A stretch of DNA of 64,000 nt from Osedax fenrisi. Lineage: Eukaryota; Annelida; Polychaeta; Sabellida; Siboglinidae. Positions 28,960-40,962 of the stretch are shown here, one piece after another. A program made the translations under genes and the position numbers. The notes beneath the pieces are model-generated. The model was not told where the DNA came from, searched no databases, and worked only from the letters and a program-made list of their open reading frames with translations. The DNA is taken from assembly GCA_964019155.1 (NCBI GenBank), contig CAXHSG010000228.1, positions 124,001-188,000 of the forward strand, written 5' to 3'. Position 1 is the first letter of the stretch; every line of letters starts with the position of its first letter.

Positions 28960-29624
28960 ATGCTATCATTAACACCCATGCTATACTTAAAACGAATGCT
29001 ATCATTAACATCCATGCTATACTTAAAATTGATGCTATCATTAAAACCCATGCTATACTTAAAACTAATGCTATACTTATCTCCCATGCTATCCTTAAAA
29101 CTAATGCTGTCATTAACACCCATGCTATACTTAAAACTAATTATATCATTAACATCCATGATATACTTAAAACTAATACTATCATTAACATCCATGCTAA
29201 ACATAAATCTAAGGCTATCATTAACACCCATGCTATACTTAAAACTAATGCTATCATTAACACCCATGCTATACTTAAAACTAATTCTATCATTAACGCC
29301 CATGCTATACTTAAAACTAATGCTATACTTATCTCCCATGCTATCCTTAAAACTAATGCTATCATTAACACCCATGCTATACTTAAAACTAATTATATCA
29401 TTAACATCCATGATATACTTAAAACTAATACTATCATTAACACCCATGCTAAACATAAATCTAATGCTATCATTAACACCCATGCTATACTTAAAACTAA
29501 TGCTATCATTAACACCCATGCTATACTTAAAACTAATTCTATCATTAACGCCCATGCTATACTTAAAACTAATGCTATCATTAACACCCATGTTATAATT
29601 AAAACTAATCCTATCATTAACACC
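28960..29624 (+). repeat. 665-bp HOR segment ending in a 35-bp monomer, copy 3 of 5
   Basis: Same segment, with the 1-bp deletion at 29623-29624. Unlike the other copies, the sequence right after the short monomer runs directly into the ATGCTAAACTTAAAACTA half-unit. About five monomers (180 bp) present after copies 1, 2 and 4 are absent here. Confidence 0.82.
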
Positions 29625-32600
29625 ATGCTATACTTAAAACTAATGCTATCATTAACACCCATGCTAAACTTAAAACTAATTCTATACTTATCTCCCATGC
29701 TATCCTTAAAACTAATGCTATCATTAACACCCATACTATACTTAAAACTAATTCTATCATTAACATCCATGATATACTTAAAAATAATGCTATCATTAAC
29801 ATCCATGCTATATTTAAAACTAATGCTATCATTAACGCCAATGCTATACTTAAAATTAATGCTATCATTAACACCCATGCTATACTTAAAACCAATGCTA
29901 TCATTAACACCCATGTTATAATTAAAACTAATGCTATCATTAACACCCATGCTATACTTAAAACTAATTATATCATTAACATCCATGATATACTTAAAAC
30001 TAATACTATCATTAACACCCATGCTAAACATAAATCTAATGCTATCATTAACACTCATGCTATACTTAAAACTAATGCTATCATTAACACCAATGCTATA
30101 CTTAAAACTAATTCTATCATTAACGCCCATGCTATACTTAAAACTAATGCTATCATTAACACCCATGCTATACTTAAAACTAATGCTATCATTAAAACCC
30201 ATGCTATACTTAAAACCAATTCTATCATTAACACCCATGTTATAATTAAAACTAATGCTATCATTAACACCCATGTCATAATTTAAACTAATGCTATCAT
30301 TAACACCCATGCTATACTTAAAAATAATTCTATCATTAACACCCATGCTATACTTAACACTAATGCTATACTTATCACCCATGCTATCCTTAAAACTAAT
30401 ACTATCATTAACACTCATGCTATACTTAAAACTAATGCTATCATTAACACCCATGCTATACTTAAAACCAATGCTATCATTAACACCCATGTTATAATTA
30501 AAACTAATGCTATCATTAACACCCATGCTATACTTAAAACTAATTATATCATTAACATCCATGATATACTTAAAACTAATACTATCATTAACACCCATGC
30601 TAAACATAAATCTAATGCTATCATTAACACCCATGCTATACTTAAAACTAATGCTATCATTAACACCCATGCTATACTTAAAACTAATTCTATCATTAAC
30701 GCCCATGCTATACTTAAAACTAATGCTATCATTAACACCCATGCTATACTTAAAACTAATGCTATCATTAAAACCCATGCTATACTTAAAACCAATGCTA
30801 TCATTAACACCCATGTTATAATTAAAACTAATGCTATCATTAACACCCATGTCATAATTTAAACTAATGCTATCATTAAAACCCATGCTATACTTAAAAC
30901 CAATGCTATCATTAACACCCATGTTATAATTAAAATTAATGCTATCATTAACACCCATGTCATAATTTAAACTAATGCTATCATTAACACCCATGCTATA
31001 CTTAAAACTAATTCTATCATTAACACCCATGCTATACTTAAAACTAATGCTATACTTATCACCCATGCTATCCTTAAAACTAATGCTATCATTAACACTC
31101 ATGCTATACTTAAAACTAATGCTATCATTAACACCCATGCTATACTTAAAACTAATACTATCATTAACACCCATGCTAAACATAAATCTAATGCTATCAT
31201 TAACACCCATGCTATACTTAAAACTAATGCTATCATTAACACCCATGCTATACTTAAAACTAATTCTATCATTAACGCCCATGCTATACTTAAAACTAAT
31301 GCTATCATTAACACCCATGCTATACTTAAAACTAATGCTATCATTAAAACCCATGCTATACTTAAAACCAATGCTATCATTAACACCCATGTTATAATTA
31401 AAACTAATGCTATCATTAACACCCATGTCATAATTTAAACTAATGCTATCATTAACACCCATGCTATACTTAAAAATAATTCTATCATTAACACCCATGC
31501 TATACTTAAAACTAATGCTATACTTATCACCTATGCTATCCTTAAAACTAATGCTATCATTAACACTCATGCTATACTTAAAACTAATGCTATCATTAAC
31601 ACCCATGCTATACTTAAAACCAATGCTATCATTAACACCCATGTTATAATTAAAACTAATGCTATCATTAACTCCCATGCTATACTTAAAACTAATTATA
31701 TCATTAACATCCATGATATACTTAAAACTAATACTATCATTAACACCCATGCTAAACATAAATCTAATGCTATCATTAACACCCATGCTATACTTAAAAC
31801 TAATGCTATCATTAACACCCATGCTATACTTAAAACTAATTCTATCATTAACGCCCATGCTATACTTAAAACTAATGCTATCATTAACACCCATGCTATA
31901 CTTAAAACTAATGCTATCATTAAAACCCATGCTATACTTAAAACCAATGCTATCATTAACACCCATGTTATAATTAAAACTAATGCTATCATTAACACCC
32001 ATGTCATAATTTAAACTAATGCTATCATTAACACCCATGCTATACTTAAAAATAATTCTATCATTAACACCCATGCTATACTTAAAACTAATGCTATACT
32101 TATCACCCATGCTATCCTTAAAACTAATGCTATCATTAACACTCATGCTATACTTAAAACTAATGCTATCATTAACACCCATGCTATACTTAAAACCAAT
32201 TCTATCATTAACACCCATGTTATAACTAAAACTAATGTTATCATTAACACCCATGCTATACTTAAAACTAATGCTATACTTATCACCCATGTTATAATTT
32301 AAACTAATGCTATCATTAACACCCATGCTATACTTAAAACGAATGCTATCATTAACATCCATGCTATACTTAAAATTGATGCTATCATTAACACCCATGC
32401 TATACTTAAAACTAATGCTATACTTATCTCCCATGCTATCCTTAAAACTAATGCTATCATTAACACCCATGCTATACTTAAAACTAATTATATCATTAAC
32501 ATCCATGATATACTTAAAACTAATACTATCATTAACACCCATGCTAAACATAAATCTAATGCTATCATTAACACCCATGCTATACTTAAAACTAATGCTA

Positions 32601-33891
32601 TCATTAACACCCATGCTATACTTAAAACTAATTCTATCATTAACGCCCATGATATACTTAAAACTAATACTATCATTAACACCCATGCTAAACATAAATC
32701 TAATGCTATCATTAACACCCATGCTATACTTAAAACTAATGCTATCATTAACACCCATGCTATACTTAAAACTAATTCTATCATTAACGCCCATGCTATA
32801 CTTAAAACTAATGCTATCATTAACACCCATGCTATACTTAAAACTAATGCTATCATTAAAACCCATGCTATACTTAAAACCAATGTTATAATTAACACCC
32901 ATGTTATAATTAAAACTAATGCTATCATTAACACCCATACTATACTTAAAACTAATGCTATCATTAACACCCATGTTATAATTTAAACTAATGCTATCAT
33001 TAACACCCATGCTATACTTAAAACTAATGCTATCAGTAACACCCATGCTATACTTAAAACTAATGCTATCATTAACACCCATGCTATCATTAAAAATAAT
33101 GATATTATTAACACCCATGCTATACTTAAAACTAATGCTATCATTAACACCCATGCTATACTTAAAACTAATGCTATAATTAACATCCATACTATACTTA
33201 AAACTAATGCTATCATTAACACCCATGCTAAACTTAAAACTAATTCTATACTTATCTCCCATACTATCCTTAAAACTAATGCTATCATTAACACCCATAC
33301 TATACTTAAAACTAATTCTATCATTAACATCCATGATATACTTAAAACTAATGCTATCATTAATATCCATGCTATACTTAAAACTAATGCTATCATTAAC
33401 GCCCATGCTATACTTAAAACTAATGCTATCATTAACACCCATGCTATACTTAAAAATAATGCTATCATTAAAACCCATGCTTATACTTAAAACCAATGCT
33501 ATCATTAACACCCATGTTATAATTAAAACTAATGCTATCATTAACACCCATGCTATACTTAAAACTAATGCTATCATTAACAGCTATGCTATACTTAAAA
33601 CTAATGTTATCATTAACACCCATGCTATACTTAAAACTAATGCTATCATTAACACCCATGCTATACTTAAAAATAATGATATCATTAAGACCCATTCTAT
33701 ACTTAAAACTAATGCTATCATTAACACCCATGCTATACTTAAAACTAATGCTATCATTAACACCCATGCTATACTTAAAACTAATGCAATCATTAACGCC
33801 CATGCTATACTTAAAGCTAATTCTATCATTAACACCCATGCTATACTTAAAACTAATGCTATACTTATCACCCATGTTATAATTTAAACTA
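29625..33891 (+). repeat. Second superunit, middle part (pairs with 12777-16864)
   Basis: Matches the first superunit at offsets 16704 and 17280. A 576-bp ladder is visible at 29931, 30507, 31083 and 31659, then a 648-bp step to 32307. One extra 576-bp unit here relative to the first superunit explains the step from 16704 to 17280. No genes. Confidence 0.8.
33481..33482 (+). other. 1-bp insertion in a monomer (37-bp), copy 3 of 3
   Basis: Extra T in ATGCTTATAC, 16991 bp after the copy at 16490 and with the same left flank. Its counterpart near 28.55 kb lacks the insertion. Confidence 0.82.
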
Positions 33892-34556
33892 ATGCTATCA
33901 TTAACACCCATGCTATACTTAAAACGAATGCTATCATTAACATCCATGCTATACTTAAAATTGATGCTATCATTAAAACCCATGCTATACTTAAAACTAA
34001 TGCTATACTTATCTCCTATGCTATCCTTAAAACTAATGCTGTCATTAACACCCATGCTATACTTAAAACTAATTATATCATTAACATCCATGATATACTT
34101 AAAACTAATACTATCATTAACATCCATGCTAAACATAAATCTAAGGCTATCATTAACACCCATGCTATACTTAAAACTAATGCTATCATTAACACCCATG
34201 CTATACTTAAAACTAATTCTATCATTAACGCCCATGCTATACTTAAAACTAATGCTATACTTATCTCCCATGCTATCCTTAAAACTAATGCTATCATTAA
34301 CACCCATGCTATACTTAAAACTAATTATATCATTAACATCCATGATATACTTAAAACTAATACTATCATTAACACCCATGCTAAACATAAATCTAATGCT
34401 ATCATTAACACCCATGCTATACTTAAAACTAATGCTATCATTAACACCCATGCTATACTTAAAACTAATTCTATCATTAACGCCCATGCTATACTTAAAA
34501 CTAATGCTATCATTAACACCCATGTTATAATTAAAACTAATCCTATCATTAACACC
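33892..34556 (+). repeat. 665-bp HOR segment ending in a 35-bp monomer, copy 4 of 5
   Basis: Same segment, with the deletion at 34555-34556. It lies 4932 bp (137 monomers) after copy 3 and 17027 bp after copy 2, and shares the TCTCCTATG variant with copy 2. Confidence 0.85.
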
Positions 34557-37398
34557 ATGCTATACTTAAAACTAATGCTATCATTAACACCCATGTTATA
34601 ATTTAAACTAATGCTATCATTAACACCCATGCTATACTTAAAACTAATGCTATCATTAACACCCATGCTATACTTAAAACTAATGCTATAATTAACATCC
34701 ATACTATACTTAAAACTAATGCTATCATTAACACCCATGCTAAACTTAAAACTAATTCTATACTTATCTCCCATGCTATCCTTAAAACTAATGCTATCAT
34801 TAACACCCATGCTATACTTAAAACTAATTCTATCATTAACATCTATGATATACTTAAAACTAATGCTATCATTAACATCCATGCTATATTTAAAACTAAT
34901 GCTATCATTAACGCCAATTCTATACTTAAAACTAATGCTATCATTAACACCCATGCTATACTTAAAACTAATGCTATCATTAAAACCCATGCTATACTTA
35001 AAACCAATGCTATCATTAACACCCATGTTATAATTAAAACTAATGCTATCATTAACACCCATGCTATACTTAAAACTAATGCTATCATTAACACCCATGT
35101 TATAATTTAAACTAATGCTATCATTAACACCCATGCTATACTTAAAACTAATGCTATCATTAACACCCATGCTATACTTAAAACTAATGCTATACTTATC
35201 TCCCATGCTATCCTTAAAACTAATGCTATCATTAAAACCCATGCTATACTTAAAACCAATGCTATCATTAACACCCATGTTATAATTAAAACTAATGCTA
35301 TCATTAACACCCATGCTATACTTAAAACTAATTATATCATTAACATCCATGATATACTTAAAACTAATACTATCATTAACACCCATGCTAAACATAAATC
35401 TAATGCTATCATTAACACTCATGCTATACTTAAAACTAATGCTATCATTAACACCAATGCTATACTTAAAACTAATTCTATCATTAACGCCCATGCTATA
35501 CTTAAAACTAATGCTATCATTAACACCCATGCTATACTTAAAACTAATGCTATCATTAAAACCCATGCTATACTTAAAACCAATTCTATCATTAACACCC
35601 ATGTTATAATTAAAACTAATGCTATCATTAACACCCATGTCATAATTTAAACTAATGCTATCATTAACACCCATGCTAAACATAAATCTAATGCTATCAT
35701 TAACACCCATGCTATACTTAAAACTAATGCTATCATTAACACCCATGCTATACTTAAAACTAATTCTATCATTAACGCCCATGCTATACTTAAAACTAAT
35801 GCTATCATTAACACCCATGCTATACTTAAAACTAATGCTATCATTAAAACCCATGCTATACTTAAAACCAATGCTATCATTAACACCCATGTTATAATTA
35901 AAACTAATGCTATCATTAACACCCATGTCATAATTTAAACTAATGCTATCATTAAAACCCATGCTATACTTAAAACCAATGCTATCATTAACACCCATGT
36001 TATAATTAAAATTAATGCTATCATTAACACCCATGTCATAATTTAAACTAATGCTATCATTAACACCCATGCTATACTTAAAACTAATTCTATCATTAAC
36101 ACCCATGCTATACTTAAAACTAATGCTATACTTATCACCCATGCTATCCTTAAAACTAATGCTATCATTAACACTCATGCTATACTTAAAACTAATGCTA
36201 TCATTAACACCCATGCTATACTTAAAACCAATGCTATCATTAACACCCATGTTATAATTAAAACTAATGCTATCATTAACACCCATGATATACCTAAAAC
36301 TAATGCTATCATTAACACCCATGTTATAATTTAAACTAATGCTATCATTAACACACATGCTATACTTAAAACTAATGCTATCATTAACACCCATGCTATA
36401 CTTAAAACTAATGCTATCATTAACACCCATGCTATACTTAAAACTAATGCTATCATTAACACCCATGCTATACTTAAAAATAATGATATCATTAAGACCC
36501 ATTCTATACTTAAAACTAATGCTATCATTAACACCCATGCTATACTTAAAACTAATGCTATCATTAACACCCATGCTATAATTAAAACTAATGCAATCAT
36601 TAACGCCCATGCTATACTTAAAACTAATGCTATCATTAACACCCATGCTATACTTAAAACTAATTCTATCATTAACACCCATGCTATACTTAAAACTAAT
36701 GCTATACTTATCACCCATGTTATAATTTAAACTAATGCTATCATTAACACCCATGCTATACTTAAAACGAATGCTATCATTAACATCCATGCTATACTTA
36801 AAATTGATGCTATCATTAACACCCATGCTATACTTAAAACTAATGCTATACTTATCTCCCATGCTATCCTTAAAACTAATGCTGTCATTAACACCCATGC
36901 TATACTTAAAACTAATTATATCATTAACATCCATGATATACTTAAAACTAATACTATCATTAACACCCATGCTAAAAATAAATCTAATGCTATCATTAAC
37001 ACCCATGCTATACTTAAAACTAATGCTATCATTAACACCCATGCTATACTTAAAACTAATTCTATCATTAACTCCCATGCTATACTTAAAACTAATGCTA
37101 TACTTATCTCCCATGCTATCCTTAAAACTAATGCTATCATTAACACCCATGCTATACTTAAAACTAATACTATCATTAACACCCATGCTAAACATAAATC
37201 TAATGCTATCATTAACACCCATGCTATACTTAAAACTAATGCTATCATTAACACCCATGCTATACTTAAAACTAATTCTATCATTAACGCCCATTCTATA
37301 CTTAAAACTAATGCTATCATTAACACCCATGTTATAATTAAAACTAATGCTATCATTAACACCCATGCTATACTTAAAACTAATGCTATCATTAACAC
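34557..37398 (+). repeat. Satellite block, second copy (pairs with 17530-20263)
   Basis: The downstream partner of 17530-20263 at offsets 17027 and 17135. It ends where the first copy meets the mosaic junction. After 37398 the match switches to sequence like 21500-21990 and 25390-26650. No genes. Confidence 0.82.
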
Positions 37399-40297
37399 CC
37401 ATGTTATAATTTAAACTAATGCTATCATTAACACCCATGCTATACTTAAAACTAATGCTATCATTAACACCCATGCTATACTTAAAACTAATGCTATAAT
37501 TAACATCCATACTATACTTAAAACTAATGCTATCATTAACACCCATGCTAAACTTAAAACTAATTCTATACTTATCTCCCATGCTATCCTTAAAACTAAT
37601 GCTATCATTAACACCCATGCTATACTTAAAACTAATTCTATCATTAACATCCATGATATACTTAAAACTAATGCTATCATAAACATCCATGCTATATTTA
37701 AAACTAATGCTATCATTAACGCCCATGCTATACTTAAAACTAATGCTATCATTAACACCCATGCTATACTTAAAACTAATGCTATCATTAAAACCCATGC
37801 TATACTTAAAACCAATGCTATCATTAACACCCATGTTATAATTAAAACTAATGCTATCATTAACACCCATGCTATACTTAAAACTAATGCTATCATTAAC
37901 ACCCATGTTATAATTTAAACTAATGCTATCATTAACACCCATGCTATACTTAAAACTAATGCTATCATTAACACCCATGCTATACTTAAAACTAATACTA
38001 TACTTATCTCCCATGCTATCCTTAAAACTAATGCTATCATTAAAACCCATGCTATACTTAAAACCAATGCTATCATTAACACCCATGTTATAATTAAAAC
38101 TAATGCTATCATTAACACCCATGCTATACTTAAAACTAATTATATCATTAACATCCATGATATACTTAAAACTAATACTATCATTAACACCCATGCTAAA
38201 CATAAATCTAATGCTATCATTAACACCCATGCTATACTTAAAACTAATGCTATCATTAACACCCATGCTATACTTAAAACTAATTCTATCATTAACGCCC
38301 ATGCTATACTTAAAACTAATGCTATCATTAACACCCATGCTATACTTAAAACTAATGCTATCATTAAAACCCATGCTATACTTAAAACCAATGCTATCAT
38401 TAACACCCATGTTATAATTAAAACTAATGCTATCATTAACACCCATGTCATAATTTAAACTAATGCTATCATTAACACCCATGCTATACTTAAAAATAAT
38501 TCTATCATTAACACCCATGCTATACTTAAAACTAATGCTATACTTATCACCCATGCTATCCTTAAAACTAATGCTATCATTAACACTCATGCTATACTTA
38601 AAACTAATGCTATCATTAACACCCATGCTATACTTAAAACCAATGCTATCATTAACACCCATGTTATAATTAAAACTAATGCTATCATTAACACCCATGC
38701 TATACTTAAAACTAATTATATCATTAACATCCATGATATACTTAAAACTAATACTATCATTAACACCCATGCTAAACATAAATCTAATGCTATCATTAAC
38801 ACCATGCTATACTTAAAACTAATGCTATCATTAACACCCATGCTATACTTAAAACTAATTCTATCATTAACGCCCATGCTATACTTAAAACTAATGCTAT
38901 CATTAACACCCATGCTATACTTAAAACTAATGCTATCATTAAAACCCATGCTATACTTAAAACCAATGCTATCATTAACACCCATGTTATAATTAAAACT
39001 AATGCTATCATTAACACCCATGTCATAATTTAAACTAATGCTATCATTAACACCCATGCTATACTTAAAAATAATTCTATAATTAACACCAATGCTATAC
39101 TTAAAACTAATGCTATACTTATCACCAATGCTATCCTTAAAACTAATGCTATCATTAACACTCATGCTATACTTAAAACTAATTCTATCATTAACGCCCA
39201 TGATATACTTAAAACTAATACTATCATTAACACCCATGCTAAAAATAAATCTAATGCTATCATTAACACCCATGCTATACTTAAAACTAATGCTATCATT
39301 AACACCCATGCTATACTTAAAACTAATTCTATCATTAACGCCCATGCTATACTTAAAACTAATGCTATCATTAACACCCATGCTATACTTAAAACTAATG
39401 CTATCATTAAAACCCATGCTATACTTAAAACCAATGTTATAATTAACACCCATGTTATAATTAAAACTAATGCTATCATTAACACCCATACTATACTTAA
39501 AACTAATGCTATCATTAACACCCATGTTATAATTTAAACTAATGCTATCATTAACACCCATGCTATACTTAAAACTAATGCTATCAGTAACACCCATGCT
39601 ATACTTAAAACTAATGCTATCATTAACACCCATGCTATCATTAAAAATAATGATATTATTAACACCCATGCTATACTTAAAACTAATGCTATCATTAACA
39701 CCCATGCTATACTTAAAACTAATGCTATAATTAACATCCATACTATACTTAAAACTAATGCTATCATTAATACCCATGCTAAACTTAAAACTAATTCTAT
39801 ACTTATCTCCCATACTATCCTTAAAACTAATGCTATCATTAACACCCATACTATACTTAAAACTAATTCTATCATTAACATCCATGATATACTTAAAACT
39901 AATGCTATCATTAACACCCATGTTATAATTAAAACTAATGCTATCATTAACACCCATGCTATACTTAAAACTAATGCTATCATTAACACCTATGCTATAC
40001 TTAAAACTAATGCTATCATTAACACCCATGCTATACTTAAAACTAATGCTATCATTAACACCCATGCTATACTTAAAAATAATGATATCATTAAGACCCA
40101 TTCTATACTTAAAACTAATGCTATCATTAACACCCATGCTATACTTAAAACTAATGCTATCATTAACACCCATGCTATACTTAAAACTAATGCAATCATT
40201 AACGCCCATGCTATACTTAAAGCTAATTCTATCATTAACACCCATGCTATACTTAAAACTAATGCTATACTTATCACCCATGTTATAATTTAAACTA
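37399..40297 (+). repeat. Partial third copy of the superunit
   Basis: 37411-38669 matches 25388-26646 (offset 12023). From about 38.1 kb the block also follows 31.66-33.87 kb at offsets 6444, 6551 and 6406. An independent 1-bp deletion (ATTAACACCATGC, 38802-38803) lacks the TCCTATC flank of the five-copy deletion, so it arose separately. No genes. Confidence 0.75.
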
Positions 40298-40962
40298 ATG
40301 CTATCATTAACACCCATGCTATACTTAAAACGAATGCTATCATTAACATCCATGCTATACTTAAAATTGATGCTATCATTAACACCCATGCTATACTTAA
40401 AACTAATGCTATACTTATCTCCCATGCTATCCTTAAAACTAATGCTGTCATTAACACCCATGCTATACTTAAAACTAATTATATCATTAACATCCATGAT
40501 ATACTTAAAACTAATACTATCATTAACATCCATGCCTAACATAAATCTAATGCTATCATTAACACCCATGCTATACTTAAAACTAATGCTATCATTAACA
40601 CCCATGCTATACTTAAAACTAATTCTATCATTAACGCCCATGCTATACTTAAAACTAATGCTATACTTATCTCCCATGCTATCCTTAAAACTAATGCTAT
40701 CATTAACACCCATGCTATACTTAAAACTAATTATATCATTAACATCCATGATATACTTAAAACTAATACTATCATTAACACCCATGCTAAACATAAATCT
40801 AATGCTATCATTAACACCCATGCTATACTTAAAACTAATGCTATCATTAACACCCATGCTATACTTAAAACTAATTCTATCATTAACGCCCATGCTATAC
40901 TTAAAACTAATGCTATCATTAACACCCATGTTATAATAAAAACTAATCCTATCATTAACACC
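40298..40962 (+). repeat. 665-bp HOR segment ending in a 35-bp monomer, copy 5 of 5
   Basis: Same segment, with the deletion at 40961-40962. Private changes include CCATGCCTAACATAAATC near 40530 and TTATAATAAAAACTA near 40931. The sequence after it differs from the first four copies. Confidence 0.85.

Larger units (their letters stand above)
17298..29591 (-). other. 4,097-codon open frame in satellite; probably not a gene
   Basis: The longest open frame in the window repeats the 12-residue unit MGVNDSISFKYS with substitutions (for example MGDKYSISFKDS and MGVNDSISLNYN). It starts at an ATG just after the 1-bp deletion at 29623. At the matching deletion at 17528 it slips into another open frame (VLMIALVLSIAW) until a stop. 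There is no signal peptide, fold, promoter, intron or non-repeat end. Only three of the possible point changes per 12 codons create a stop, and the common half-unit variants stay open, so length alone is weak evidence. Most variation alters residues. I treat it as chance openness of a 36-bp repeat. Confidence 0.85.

Noticed and set aside
17298..29591. Giant repetitive protein gene on the minus strand (GVNDSISFKY repeats)
   Set aside because: The frame is long because the repeat is 36 bp and the common variants rarely create stops. The ends fall at satellite indels, homologous blocks are broken at different points, variation is mostly amino-acid changing, and there is no unique start, end, promoter or intron.
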